Under the pieces are notes generated by a model. That model was not told the origin of the DNA and did not search any database. It was given only the letters and a program-made list of their open reading frames with translations. Source: Sphingobacterium paucimobilis HER1398 (GTDB lineage: Bacteria; Bacteroidota; Bacteroidia; Sphingobacteriales; Sphingobacteriaceae). Taken from it: a stretch of 64,000 nucleotides of DNA. Location: positions 1 to 64,000 of the forward strand of contig NZ_ATDL01000017.1 of NCBI RefSeq assembly GCF_000416985.1, read 5' to 3'. This document shows, in pieces, positions 1-8,412 of the stretch (within the stretch, counting starts at the first letter, position 1; the number at the start of each line of letters is the position of its first letter). Made by a program: the position numbers and the translations under genes.

Positions 1-89
<89 letters not shown>

Positions 90-353
90 AAAATGAAGTG
101 TGAGATCAAGACTATTTATGAAAAATAGAATTGTCCTTATTTAAATAATTTCTGATTCTATGATCGTCAGGTTGAGTTTTTTTAACTTTCGTTGTTTCTC
201 AACACTACTCGTTACGTTACATGATCATTTCCTTAAAGAACTTTATCGCATCCGCTTCGCGCTTCTGCTTGTATCATCGACATCCGAAGATGTGACCTGT
301 CATTTTTTTCCGGACTCCCTTGCGGAGACCGCCCTTCGTTTCCGTTGGGACTG

Positions 354-384
354 CAAAGGTAGGAATCTTTTTCGAACCTCCAAA
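354..384 (-). promoter_or_regulatory. rRNA operon promoter P2 (proximal)
   Basis: On the minus strand TTTG (384-381) is followed by a 19-base spacer and TACCTTTG (361-354). This is an exact fit to the Bacteroidota sigma-ABfr pattern TTTG-N19-TAnnTTTG. It points at the 16S gene, about 260 bases upstream of the mature 5' end. Confidence 0.75.
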
Positions 385-512
385 TTTTATTTTAAAATAA
401 TTTCCGGAAAAGATTTCAGAGTGTTGGATCTAATCGATCAGATCGAAAAAGAACCACTCTGCCTACCCTATGTCATCGTTCCGAAGAACCGTCCCTCCCT
501 CGCGGAGTGGTG

Positions 513-544
513 CAAAGATAGGAACTTTAAAACCATATTTCAAA
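513..544 (-). promoter_or_regulatory. rRNA operon promoter P1 (distal)
   Basis: On the minus strand TTTG (544-541) is followed by a 20-base spacer and TATCTTTG (520-513), again a full match to the Bacteroidota promoter pattern. With the promoter at 354-384 it makes a tandem pair, the usual arrangement for rRNA operons. The -7 boxes share the flanks TTCCTA and CTTTGCA, which suggests duplication of one promoter unit. Confidence 0.75.
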
Positions 545-921
545 GACATAAAACAAACTATTTTACGCCAAACAGCATAAAACGCTGGAACAGCGAACAA
601 TAAAATTGAAAAAAGAAAGCACACAGGCACCATGGAATGCACAAAAGGCATACTGTTCCTATCATTGGGCAGGATCAGCAGGGATTTAAGCCTGGCATAA
701 CAGAGCTTTTATAGTGGTTTACCTCTATGAACCCTCTATAAAACCTCTATTATGTCCCTAAATAATCTCTACAAAATTTAAAGCAGGTACGGAACAATAA
801 AGAAGTATTGTTAAAGAACAGATTACTCAGACCATACATATAAAGAAAGAAGAGACAAATTAGAACACACTGACTGCACCATCTTAAGCAGGGCTCATTT
901 CTTAACTCCAATACAAGAGTC

Positions 922-954
922 AAAAAAAGACCTTTTCCATTACCGAAAAGGTCT
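922..954 (-). terminator. Rho-independent terminator after the glutaryl-CoA dehydrogenase gene
   Basis: The arms GACCTTTTC (929-937) and GAAAAGGTC (945-953) form a hairpin with a 7-base loop. Read on the minus strand it is followed by seven T residues (928-922). It lies about 50 bases past the stop codon of the leftward acyl-CoA dehydrogenase gene. Confidence 0.8.
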
Positions 955-1004
955 TCAAACAGTAAAACAATCGAAATATGCTAAACCAGAATTATTGCAA
1001 CGAG

Positions 1005-2168
1005 CTAAAAACCGCTGATACCAGTAATATCCTGCCCCGTAATCAATAGGTGCACATCATGTGTTCCCTCATAAGTAATGACGGATTCCAGATTCATCAT
1101 ATGACGCATAATCGGATAGTCCCCCACAATCCCCATAGCGCCGAGAATTTGCCGAGACTCCCGTGCGACCTGTAAAGCCATATGCACATTATTACGTTTC
1201 GCCATAGATATTTGTTGAGGAGTAGCTCTATTTTCATTTTTCAAAACACCCAAACGCCACGAAAGTAATTGAGCTTTTGTTATTTCCGTAATCATCTCCG
1301 CCAGCTTTTTCTGTTGCAACTGATACGCTGCTATAGGTTTTCCGAATTGAGTTCTTTCTGACGCATATTGAAGAGCAACTTGATAACAGTCGATGGCCGC
1401 TCCTATTACACCCCAAGAAATACCATAACGAGCCGAATTCAAACAAGACAATGGTCCGCGCATAGATGAAACATCCGGCAACAACCGCTCAGATGGTATA
1501 TATATACTATCAAACACCAGTTCGCCAGTTCGGGATGCCCTCAACGACCATTTGTCTTTAATCTCAGGAGTAGAGAAACCTACGTCTGTCCGTTCTATGA
1601 TCACTCCTCTCACTTTTCCTTCCTCATCTTTGGCCCATACCACCGCAAGATCACAGATTGGGGCATTCGTTATCCAGGTCTTTGCTCCATTCAGTCGATA
1701 TCCTTCACCGTCCTTCACCAGACGAGTTTCCATATTTGAAGGATCTGACCCATGATTTGGTTCAGTAAGTCCAAAAGCTCCTATACAATCCCCTGAAGCC
1801 AACATTGGCAAATATTTATTTTTCTGTTCTTCGGACCCGAAAGTATATATAGGATACATCACTAAAGAGGATTGTACTGATGCTGCCGAACGAATAGCCG
1901 AATCTCCTGCCTCTAGCTCTTGCATAATCACTCCATACGCCATATAATCCAACCCCGCTCCTCCATATGCACTAGAGACAAAAGGCCCCAAAGCTCCTAT
2001 TTGCCCCAACTTTTTCATCAAATCTGGAATTTCCTCATGTCGCTGAGCTTTCTGATCAATAGTTGGCAAAATTTCCGCGCGTACAAAATCACGAATTGTA
2101 TCACGAATCAGCAGGTACTCTTCTCCGAAAAGCTCCCCTACATTAAAATAATCTACAGTAGTATTCAT
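1005..2168 (-). CDS. gcdH: glutaryl-CoA dehydrogenase (acyl-CoA dehydrogenase family)
   Basis: FAD enzyme that oxidatively decarboxylates glutaryl-CoA to crotonyl-CoA in lysine degradation. The 387 residues span a full acyl-CoA dehydrogenase. Residues about 92-103 (RSAASVQSSLVM) closely resemble the human GCDH stretch carrying the glutarate-binding arginine. The FAD/substrate motif GLTEPNHGSDPS is at about 133-144. The C-terminal TYEGTHDVHLLITGQDITG carries the catalytic base Glu367 in the GCDH arrangement. It is transcribed away from the aminoadipate-semialdehyde dehydrogenase and lysine aminotransferase genes, which supports glutaryl-CoA over other substrates. The 106 bases between the divergent starts should hold both promoters, but I find no clean match. 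A short-chain acyl-CoA dehydrogenase is the alternative, judged unlikely. Confidence 0.9.
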   Translation of the reverse strand: MNTTVDYFNVGELFGEEYLLIRDTIRDFVRAEILPTIDQKAQRHEEIPDLMKKLGQIGALGPFVSSAYGGAGLDYMAYGVIMQELEAGDSAIRSAASVQSSLVMYPIYTFGSEEQKNKYLPMLASGDCIGAFGLTEPNHGSDPSNMETRLVKDGEGYRLNGAKTWITNAPICDLAVVWAKDEEGKVRGVIIERTDVGFSTPEIKDKWSLRASRTGELVFDSIYIPSERLLPDVSSMRGPLSCLNSARYGISWGVIGAAIDCYQVALQYASERTQFGKPIAAYQLQQKKLAEMITEITKAQLLSWRLGVLKNENRATPQQISMAKRNNVHMALQVARESRQILGAMGIVGDYPIMRHMMNLESVITYEGTHDVHLLITGQDITGISGF

Positions 2169-2274
2169 ATCCTATCTAGCTTTATGTAAAAATATCAATC
2201 ATTCAACACAAAAGCACATATTATAAATATTATTCTTTATATTTATGAAAATTTCGAATAATATAAACCATATT

Positions 2275-3804
2275 ATGACAATTAAAGAATTAAAAACACT
2301 AGGAATAGAAAACGAAAACCTAGGTACATCAACAGGTAGTAAATGGTTTGCAAAAGGAGACGTTATTTCTTCTTTCTCACCAACCAATGGACAACTTATT
2401 GCAAAAGTGCAATCAACAACACGTAAAGAATACGACAAAGTAATCGGTGAAGCTGAAAAAGCGAAACTTATCTGGAGAGATATCCCGGCACCTAAGCGTG
2501 GAGAGATAGTACGCCAACTAGGCGACAAATTAAGAGAACTAAAACCTGTATTAGGCAAGCTGGTATCTTATGAAATGGGCAAATCCTATCAAGAAGGACT
2601 TGGAGAAGTCCAGGAAATGATTGATATATGTGATTTTGCCGTTGGACTCTCCCGTCAACTTTATGGCAACACGATTCATTCGGAAAGACCAGGACACCGC
2701 ATGTACGACCAATATCATCCACTTGGCATTGTTGGCGTAATTACTGCATTCAATTTCCCTGTTGCCGTATGGTCATGGAATACGGCGTTAGCTTTGGTAT
2801 GTGGCGACGTGGTTATTTGGAAACCTTCAGAAAAAACACCGTTATGTGCAGTAGCTTGTCAAAAAATCATTGCTGATATCCTCAAAGCGAACAAACTTCC
2901 AGAAGGTATTTCTTCATTAGTAATGGGAGATGCAGAAGTTGGAAAATGGATTTCTGAAGACGAACGCATTCCATTAGTGTCAGCTACAGGATCCACAAGA
3001 ATGGGTAAACTAGTAGCAGCAACCGTTGCTCAACGCCTTGGAAAGACGCTACTGGAACTGGGTGGCAACAATGCGATTATCGTAACCCCAAGTGCAGACT
3101 TGAAAATGACAGTCATAGGAGCTGTATTCGGTGCTGTAGGAACAGCTGGTCAACGTTGCACGAGCACAAGAAGGCTGATCGTACACGACAGCATCTATGA
3201 CAAAGTAAAAAAGGCACTAACCGACGCCTATAAACAAGTCAAAATCGGTGATCCATTGGACACTAAACATCATATGGGACCATTGATTGATACAGATGCT
3301 GTAAAAATGTATCTGAATGCATTAGACAAAATCAAAGAACAAGGTGGAAAAATATTAGTTGACGGCAAAGTCCTAAGCGGCAAAGGCTATGAAAGCGGCT
3401 GTTATGTGACTCCTGTTATTGCAGAGGTCGAGAATCATTATCAAATCGTACAGGACGAAACTTTTGCTCCTATATTATATCTTATCAAATACAGTGGGGA
3501 AGTGGATAACGCCATTGCACTCCAAAACGGTGTAAAACAAGGCTTATCCTCGGCTATCATGACCTCTAGTCTACGTGAATCTGAACTATTCTTAAGCCAA
3601 AATGGGTCTGACTGTGGTATCGCGAATGTTAACATCGGCACTTCGGGAGCAGAGATCGGTGGAGCCTTTGGTGGCGAAAAAGAAACCGGAGGTGGCCGCG
3701 AATCAGGTTCTGATGCATGGAAAGTATATATGCGCCGCCAGACCAATACGATCAACTATACAACAAGTCTGCCTTTAGCGCAAGGAATAAAGTTTGACCT
3801 TTAA
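2275..3804 (+). CDS. amaB: L-aminoadipate-semialdehyde dehydrogenase (ALDH7 / antiquitin family)
   Basis: NAD-dependent aldehyde dehydrogenase that oxidises 2-aminoadipate 6-semialdehyde (allysine, or cyclised piperideine-6-carboxylate) to 2-aminoadipate in lysine catabolism. From the start used here (509 residues) the catalytic glutamate is in LELGGNNAI (Glu261) and the nucleophile in GTAGQRCTST (Cys295). LGGNNAI and the C-terminal GGAFGGEKETGGGRESGSD are typical of the ALDH7 subgroup. An in-frame ATG at 2245 would add ten residues (MKISNNINHI). I prefer 2275 because the extension has no ALDH7 character, though neither start has a clear ribosome-binding site. The next gene, lysine 6-aminotransferase, makes its substrate and starts 13 bases after the stop, so the two are probably co-transcribed. 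Confidence 0.9.
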   Translation: MTIKELKTLGIENENLGTSTGSKWFAKGDVISSFSPTNGQLIAKVQSTTRKEYDKVIGEAEKAKLIWRDIPAPKRGEIVRQLGDKLRELKPVLGKLVSYEMGKSYQEGLGEVQEMIDICDFAVGLSRQLYGNTIHSERPGHRMYDQYHPLGIVGVITAFNFPVAVWSWNTALALVCGDVVIWKPSEKTPLCAVACQKIIADILKANKLPEGISSLVMGDAEVGKWISEDERIPLVSATGSTRMGKLVAATVAQRLGKTLLELGGNNAIIVTPSADLKMTVIGAVFGAVGTAGQRCTSTRRLIVHDSIYDKVKKALTDAYKQVKIGDPLDTKHHMGPLIDTDAVKMYLNALDKIKEQGGKILVDGKVLSGKGYESGCYVTPVIAEVENHYQIVQDETFAPILYLIKYSGEVDNAIALQNGVKQGLSSAIMTSSLRESELFLSQNGSDCGIANVNIGTSGAEIGGAFGGEKETGGGRESGSDAWKVYMRRQTNTINYTTSLPLAQGIKFDL

Positions 3805-3817
3805 AAACAAAAAGATT

Positions 3818-5107
3818 ATGAGAGAAGTACACCAAAGATTGGCAAAACATATATTAGCGGACGGATACCCTGTAGTTATCGATCTGGAAAAATCACACGG
3901 ATCGTACATTGCTGATATAGACGGAAATGAATACCTAGACATGTTCAGTATGTTTGCCTCTTCCCCGATCGGCTACAACCATCCTTATATTATCAAAAAT
4001 GCAGATCTGTTAAAGGATGCTGCCATAAACAAACTAGCATTATCCGACATCTACCCATCCATCTACGCCGACTTTATGGACACCTTTGGTCGCGTAGCTA
4101 TTCCCAAAGAACTAAGCTATTGTTTCTTTATTGACGGGGGCTCATTGGCTGTAGAAAATGCACTGAAGGCAGGGTTTGACTGGAAAACAAGAATCAACCT
4201 ATCCAAAGGCATAGAACATGAGGCGAGTCAGGTCATTCACTTTAAACAGGCATTCCACGGTCGTTCGGGATATACTTTATCTTTGACCAATACCAAAGAT
4301 CCAAAAAAGTACATGTACTTTCCAAAGTTCAATTGGCCCCGTATTACGAATCCAAAGTTGAAGTTCCCACTCAATGAGAGTAATCTCGCAGATACTGTAG
4401 CACTGGAAAATCAAGCTATAGCAGAAATCAATGCTGCTATTGGACAACGTCCAGAAGATATCGCCTGTTTGATCATCGAAACCATACAGGCTGAAGGAGG
4501 TGACAACCACTTCAGAAAAGAGTTTTTCCAAAAACTGAGAGAGATTTGTGATCAGAATGATATCATCCTCATTTTGGACGAAGTACAGACTGGTATTGCC
4601 ATGACCGGAAAAATGTGGGGATATCAACACTACGGAATCATTCCTGATGTAATCGCTTTCGGCAAGAAGACACAGGTTTGTGGGATACTCGCTAACCAGG
4701 AAAAATTTGACCTCGTAGAAAAAAATGTCTTCAAAGAGTCTAGTCGAATCAATTCTACTTTTGGGGGAAACCTGGTAGACATGGTACGCTTCAAGTTGAT
4801 CTTGGAAGTCATCGAACAAGAAAACCTAGTCGCTAAGGCGGAAGAAAAAGGCAAGTACATCCTACAGCAGATCGAACAGTTGGTAAAAGATTTTCCACAA
4901 TTATCAAATGCACGTGGAAAAGGACTACTTACAGCTTTCGATTTTGAAGATGAAAAATCACGCGATGCTTTTATTTCCAAAACATTCGACAACAAATTGT
5001 TAATATTAGGATGTGGAGAAAAAAGTGTACGCTTCAGACCACATCTAACGGTTAGTATCGAAGATATAGACAAAGCATTTACCATCATCCGTAATTGTTT
5101 AAAATAA
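3818..5107 (+). CDS. lat: L-lysine 6-transaminase (class III PLP aminotransferase)
   Basis: Transfers the epsilon-amino group of lysine to 2-oxoglutarate, giving allysine and glutamate, the first step of this degradation route. The 429-residue protein shows a class III aminotransferase layout: FIDGGSLAVENALK for the cofactor phosphate region, ILDEVQTGIAMTGKMWGY with the PLP-ring aspartate, and AFGKKTQVCG with the Schiff-base lysine (Lys283 or 284). AFGKKTQVCG is typical of lysine 6-aminotransferases. A TTG at 3794 could start translation inside the preceding gene, but the ATG at 3818 fits the family N-terminus (MREVHQRLAKHIL). A strong terminator follows, so the unit ends here. The product feeds directly into the preceding dehydrogenase. 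Confidence 0.88.
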   Translation: MREVHQRLAKHILADGYPVVIDLEKSHGSYIADIDGNEYLDMFSMFASSPIGYNHPYIIKNADLLKDAAINKLALSDIYPSIYADFMDTFGRVAIPKELSYCFFIDGGSLAVENALKAGFDWKTRINLSKGIEHEASQVIHFKQAFHGRSGYTLSLTNTKDPKKYMYFPKFNWPRITNPKLKFPLNESNLADTVALENQAIAEINAAIGQRPEDIACLIIETIQAEGGDNHFRKEFFQKLREICDQNDIILILDEVQTGIAMTGKMWGYQHYGIIPDVIAFGKKTQVCGILANQEKFDLVEKNVFKESSRINSTFGGNLVDMVRFKLILEVIEQENLVAKAEEKGKYILQQIEQLVKDFPQLSNARGKGLLTAFDFEDEKSRDAFISKTFDNKLLILGCGEKSVRFRPHLTVSIEDIDKAFTIIRNCLK

Positions 5108-5138
5108 ACTCTTTTTCTATTCAGATAGATATTAAAAA

Positions 5139-5178
5139 AAACTAAAGGCTACATAATATATGTAGCCTTTAGTTTTTT
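5139..5178 (+). terminator. Rho-independent terminator of the lysine-degradation unit
   Basis: A perfect inverted repeat has AAACTAAAGGCTACAT (5139-5154) pairing with ATGTAGCCTTTAGTTT (5160-5175) around a 5-base loop. It ends in a run of T and sits 31 bases after the aminotransferase stop codon. Confidence 0.9.
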
Positions 5179-5247
5179 AATTGTGTATCAGATCTAAATA
5201 GATGAGGATAAATACAAGGTTCGATGTTAGATAACAGTACAATTATA

Positions 5248-5278
5248 TTGTTTGTAAATACGAATTTATGTAGGTTTA
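5248..5278 (+). promoter_or_regulatory. candidate promoter of the sulfurtransferase gene
   Basis: TTG (5248-5250), a 20-base spacer and TAGGTTTA (5271-5278) match the Bacteroidota pattern except for the last base of the -7 box. It ends 15 bases before the ATG, so the 5' leader would be only about ten bases. Confidence 0.4.
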
Positions 5279-5293
5279 TAAAAAAGAATATTT

Positions 5294-6121
5294 ATGATAC
5301 AATCTCCTTTAATCGACATAGAAACCCTTCAAGAATTAAGTAGTAACCATAACCTTATTCTATTAGATTCAACAATAGATAAAGTCACTGAAAAGATCGA
5401 CAATGATAATATAGCATTAATCCCCAATTCAGTCTTTCTTGACATTGAAAAAGATTTTTCAGATCCCAACTCTGGATTACCACACACCTTAATCGACGAA
5501 ACGGCGTTTACGGAAAGAGCACAGCAACTGGGCATCAACCAAGACAGTATTCTTGTTATCTATGATCGTTGGGGCATTTATTCAAGCCCACGAGCTTGGT
5601 GGATGTTTCGCTATATGGGGCATCAACAGACATACGTACTGGATGGCGGCATCAGCGCTTGGCAAGAAGCTGGGCTTCCTACGACCAATCGCCATATCCT
5701 TCCCTCAAAACAAGGCAATTTCCTTGCTGCTGTACAACCTGAATGGATCGTCGACAAAAAAATGATATTAAACGCTTTAGATACAAAGGCGATGACCATC
5801 GTAGATGCCCGAGGCGCAGGCCGCTTCAGCGGCAGCACACCTGAACCCAGAAACGGCGTACGCTCGGGACACATCCCCACCTCCAGCAACCTTCCCTTTG
5901 ATCTCGTTTTGGACGGAGCATATTTAAAAGACATCGAATCACTGAAGGCCTTATTCCAGACACACCTTTCTGCCAACAAGAGAAATGTATTTTCTTGCGG
6001 ATCCGGAATAACGGCGTCAATACTTGCTCTCGCCGCTTTTCAGATTGGCGTAACCAATATTTCGGTATATGATGGTTCATGGGCAGAATGGGGATCGGAT
6101 CCTCAGTTGCCTGTTGCATAA
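5294..6121 (+). CDS. sseA: 3-mercaptopyruvate sulfurtransferase (two-domain rhodanese)
   Basis: Two rhodanese domains fill 275 residues: an inactive N-terminal one (about 1-130) and a catalytic C-terminal one (about 150-275). The active-site loop reads CGSGITAS with nucleophilic Cys235. CGSG(V/I)TA is the signature of 3-mercaptopyruvate sulfurtransferases, whereas thiosulfate sulfurtransferases usually have CRKGVTA. The enzyme moves sulfur from 3-mercaptopyruvate to acceptors such as cyanide or thiols. RWGIYSSPRAWWMFRYMGH and VLDGGISAWQEAGLP are typical of the family. It appears to be a single-gene unit, preceded by a terminator and followed by a convergent pirin gene. The exact sulfur acceptor cannot be told from sequence. 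Confidence 0.88.
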   Translation: MIQSPLIDIETLQELSSNHNLILLDSTIDKVTEKIDNDNIALIPNSVFLDIEKDFSDPNSGLPHTLIDETAFTERAQQLGINQDSILVIYDRWGIYSSPRAWWMFRYMGHQQTYVLDGGISAWQEAGLPTTNRHILPSKQGNFLAAVQPEWIVDKKMILNALDTKAMTIVDARGAGRFSGSTPEPRNGVRSGHIPTSSNLPFDLVLDGAYLKDIESLKALFQTHLSANKRNVFSCGSGITASILALAAFQIGVTNISVYDGSWAEWGSDPQLPVA

Positions 6122-6153
6122 AACAAAAAAGAAGAGGGTTCTCTCCTCTTCTT
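6121..6153 (-). terminator. terminator between sseA and the pirin gene (acts leftward)
   Basis: The arms AAGAAGAGG (6129-6137) and CCTCTTCTT (6145-6153) form a hairpin. Read on the minus strand it is followed by TTTTTTGTTT, so it fits the leftward pirin transcript. There is no T run on the plus strand, so its use for sseA is less clear. Confidence 0.65.
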
Positions 6154-6183
6154 CTCAAGCCTAACTCCATGGTAAGCTCGCTA

Positions 6184-7059
6184 TCAAGCTCCCGGATAAG
6201 GTACATAATCATCATCTCCTGGAACTTTAGGAAATTCCCGTGCAATCCATTTGCGTTTAGCCTCCTCATTAATTTCTCTATCGGTAGCTACAAAGTTCCA
6301 TGATATAAACCGTTCTTCCGGAAATGGCTCCCCTCCAAAGATATATACCGTCGTATTAGCTTTCATTGTAAATGAGCAGAGGTGTGCATCTTTAGTAATC
6401 AAAATCTGCTTGGGACCATAATCGAATCCATTGCTTTCAATGTCTCCTTCTAAAATATAAAGACCGCTTTCCCCATACAGTTCTCCACGGATATCAATGA
6501 AAGCATCTTTTTTACCCGTCTTGATTTCAATCATATATAATTTACTATACACCGGAACGGGAGACTTCTTTCCGAAGGCTTGTCCTGCAATCAGCTTATA
6601 GGACACCCCATCCTTTTCCCAGGCAGGTATATCCTCAGCTTCGGTATGATGAAATTCGGGATCCATAAACTCTAACTCTTTGGGCAACGCTACCCAAATC
6701 TGTAAACCATGCATGAATTTATCCTGATGCCGGAGATACTCAGGTGTCCGCTCGGAATGAGTCACACCTTTACCAGCAGTCATCCAATTTACAGCACCTG
6801 GTTTGATTTCCATTGCTGTACCTAAACTATCACGGTGAAAAATCGCACCATCAAAAAGGTAGGTCAGCGTAGAAAGGCCGATATGCGGATGAGGCCCTAC
6901 GTCGAGGTTTTCATGTTCAGCAAGACAAACAGGCCCCATATGGTCAATAAATACAAATGGACCTATAGATCTCTTTTGTCGAAAGGGTAAAAGCCTACCC
7001 ACAAGAAAATTACCAATATTGGCAGCAGTTTCTTCTCTAATAAAATCAATATTTGACAT
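6184..7059 (-). CDS. pirin family protein (bicupin)
   Basis: A full-length pirin of 291 residues made of two cupin domains. The N-terminal domain keeps the iron ligands of human pirin almost position for position: His57 and His59 in GPHPHIGL, His101 and Glu103 in GVTHSE. Pirins bind Fe; some bacterial members have quercetin dioxygenase activity and others bind regulators or pyruvate dehydrogenase, so the role here is open. The start has an unusually strong Shine-Dalgarno site (AAGGAGG, nine bases before ATG). A hairpin-forming inverted repeat lies further upstream at 7113-7154 and may be an operator or leader element. The gene stands alone between two terminators. Confidence 0.88.
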   Translation of the reverse strand: MSNIDFIREETAANIGNFLVGRLLPFRQKRSIGPFVFIDHMGPVCLAEHENLDVGPHPHIGLSTLTYLFDGAIFHRDSLGTAMEIKPGAVNWMTAGKGVTHSERTPEYLRHQDKFMHGLQIWVALPKELEFMDPEFHHTEAEDIPAWEKDGVSYKLIAGQAFGKKSPVPVYSKLYMIEIKTGKKDAFIDIRGELYGESGLYILEGDIESNGFDYGPKQILITKDAHLCSFTMKANTTVYIFGGEPFPEERFISWNFVATDREINEEAKRKWIAREFPKVPGDDDYVPYPGA

Positions 7060-7068
7060 ACTATATTT

Positions 7069-7075
7069 CCTCCTT
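7069..7075 (-). promoter_or_regulatory. strong Shine-Dalgarno site of the pirin gene
   Basis: The minus strand reads AAGGAGG, nine bases from the ATG. Most genes in this window have no recognisable anti-16S match, so a near-perfect site is unusual and confirms the start at 7059. Confidence 0.7.
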
Positions 7076-7112
7076 TGTTTTCTGAAAGTATATGATTTTA
7101 ATGGACATCAAG

Positions 7113-7154
7113 AACTTTCATGTCTTTTGGTGATCCAAAGGAATCATGAAAGTT
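7113..7154. promoter_or_regulatory. long inverted repeat upstream of the pirin gene
   Basis: AACTTTCATG (7113-7122) pairs with CATGAAAGTT (7145-7154). Inside it CTTTTGG (7124-7130) pairs with CCAAAGG (7135-7141) around the loop TGAT, with one G-U pair. No T run follows on either side, so it is not an ordinary terminator. It lies 54-95 bases upstream of the pirin start and could be an operator or leader structure. Confidence 0.5.
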
Positions 7155-7215
7155 TCATACCTAAAGTTACATAATATATGTTAGTTATAAACTGAAGAAA
7201 ATTTGAAAAAATGCC

Positions 7216-7257
7216 ATCCTATAAAGGCGTGCCTAGCAAGGCACGCCTTTATAGGAT
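7216..7257 (-). terminator. Rho-independent terminator of the hut operon
   Basis: A perfect 18-base stem (7216-7233 with 7240-7257, key part AAAGGCGTGCC/GGCACGCCTTT) closes a 6-base loop. On the minus strand it is followed by GGCATTTTTT. It lies 14 bases after the hutG stop codon. Confidence 0.9.
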
Positions 7258-7271
7258 AAGAACCGTTGTCT

Positions 7272-8231
7272 TTAAAACTTCTGTAAGATCTTAAAGATCA
7301 AATCAGAGCCTAACTTAGTCGTCCGCTGGTCAATATCATAAACTGGATTTAATTCGGCGATATCCACACTTACTAAATTAGGCAAACGGATAATTTCCTG
7401 AAAAATCTGTTGAAAGGTTACATCTGGAACAAGACCATTAAAAGCCAAGGCACTCACCCCCGGAGCATAAGGCGCGGCAAAAGCATCTAAATCTATCGTC
7501 AGATAAACCAGATCTACCTGAACTGCAAAATCACGCACTGCCTTCCGTATTTCCGATACGTTACCCGCGTGGACATCTTCAGCCTTTATAACCGTTGTTC
7601 CTTTATCTTTAGCATAAGCTAATAGCGATGGCGTATTCGAAATATCTTGAATCCCTAAGGCCAAATAATGAAAAGACCTTCCCTCCCGAGACAGATCATC
7701 GGCTATCTGATAAAATCCTGTACCCGAATTTCCCACACCATCTTTCAGGGGGCGAATATCCAGGTGTGCATCGATATTAATAATTCCAATGGATTTACCC
7801 TCGACATGCAATCCCTTAAAGTGCGCATAGGTAATCTCATGCCCACCTCCCAATAAGAGAGGGAACCCGCCTTGCTGGCGGATCTTGGCAACCAGTTCAG
7901 CGAGGCACTGTTGGGCTGCTTCCAGCCCAGTATCTTGACAATACACGTCTCCAGCATCCAGTAATCGGATTTGATCCGAAAAATGCACCGGCAATCCTGC
8001 TAATATTTTTCGGAACTGAGCAGGGCCATTCTGGGCACCCACCCTTCCCTGGTTACGGCGCACGCCTTCATCACAACAAAACCCCAACAGCACAACAGCA
8101 TTTTTCAGTTCTTGTGTTTCGTCCAGATCGATAGAACGCACCTCCTGATGCCAGCGTCGCAGTCCTTGCTCCGTACCATCAACACGACCTGCCCAATGTC
8201 CGGGATTCCCTGGTTGATATAATGAATTCAT
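7272..8231 (-). CDS. hutG: formimidoylglutamase
   Basis: Ureohydrolase that splits N-formimidoyl-L-glutamate to glutamate and formamide, the last step of histidine breakdown. Mn-binding motifs are present in order: GGGHE, DAHLD (in INIDAHLDIRP) and TIDLDAF, then SVDIAELNP, all typical of the arginase/agmatinase family. I start it at the ATG at 8231 (319 residues, MNSLYQPGNPGHWAGRVDG) because WxGRVDG near the N-terminus is the family beginning. A longer frame from 8279 adds 16 residues without similarity. It is the last gene of the hut operon, set 187 bases from hutU while the other hut genes are only 2 bases apart. The gap holds a palindromic insert. Confidence 0.9.
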   Translation of the reverse strand: MNSLYQPGNPGHWAGRVDGTEQGLRRWHQEVRSIDLDETQELKNAVVLLGFCCDEGVRRNQGRVGAQNGPAQFRKILAGLPVHFSDQIRLLDAGDVYCQDTGLEAAQQCLAELVAKIRQQGGFPLLLGGGHEITYAHFKGLHVEGKSIGIINIDAHLDIRPLKDGVGNSGTGFYQIADDLSREGRSFHYLALGIQDISNTPSLLAYAKDKGTTVIKAEDVHAGNVSEIRKAVRDFAVQVDLVYLTIDLDAFAAPYAPGVSALAFNGLVPDVTFQQIFQEIIRLPNLVSVDIAELNPVYDIDQRTTKLGSDLIFKILQKF

Positions 8232-8293
8232 ATGTAAATAATTATCTTCGATGAGCTCGCAAGCTCGGTTTGTCTTCAATAGCCATTAACTTG

Positions 8294-8412
8294 TCCCGAC
8301 TAGTCGGGATGAAATATCCAAAGTATATTATGCACGACTTTATTACTGTTGGTGTGCATGCTGCTCCGCGGTCATGCATGTTTGTGCAGTCCGTGCTACA
8401 TGGATATTTCAT
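8294..8412. repeat. nested palindromic insert between hutU and hutG
   Basis: TCCCGACTAGTCGGGA (8294-8309) is a perfect 16-bp palindrome. It abuts a 104-bp unit bounded by the 12-bp inverted repeat ATGAAATATCCA (8309-8320) and TGGATATTTCAT (8401-8412). Further inside, GCACG (8332-8336) pairs with CGTGC (8392-8396), ACT with AGT next to it, and GCATG (8356-8360) with CATGC (8373-8377). There is no open reading frame inside. It looks like a repetitive intergenic palindrome or a small non-autonomous element, but one window cannot show that it is repeated. Confidence 0.6.

Larger units (their letters stand above)
90..1004 (-). other. rRNA operon leader and upstream non-coding region (915 bp)
   Basis: No credible protein gene is present. 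The region holds two tandem promoters for the rRNA operon (listed separately) and the terminator of the neighbouring dehydrogenase gene near 922-954. A 13-base near-duplicate lies downstream of each promoter: CTCCCTTGCGGAG at 315-327 and CTCCCTCGCGGAG at 495-507. Each can fold into a small hairpin with a CTCC/GGAG stem. The segment 560-900 is AT-rich and I recognise nothing in it. The open reading frames across it have no recognisable protein content. Confidence 0.7.

Noticed and set aside
160..603. A 147-codon open frame upstream of the 16S gene
   Set aside because: It lies opposite the rRNA leader, runs across both rRNA promoters and has no protein-like composition or family similarity.
4277..5088. 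Two long frames antisense to the lysine aminotransferase gene
   Set aside because: They are shadow frames. The sense strand encodes a complete, motif-bearing aminotransferase.
8232..8279. A 16-residue longer hutG
   Set aside because: The added residues lack similarity and the WxGRVDG start of the family begins at the ATG at 8231.
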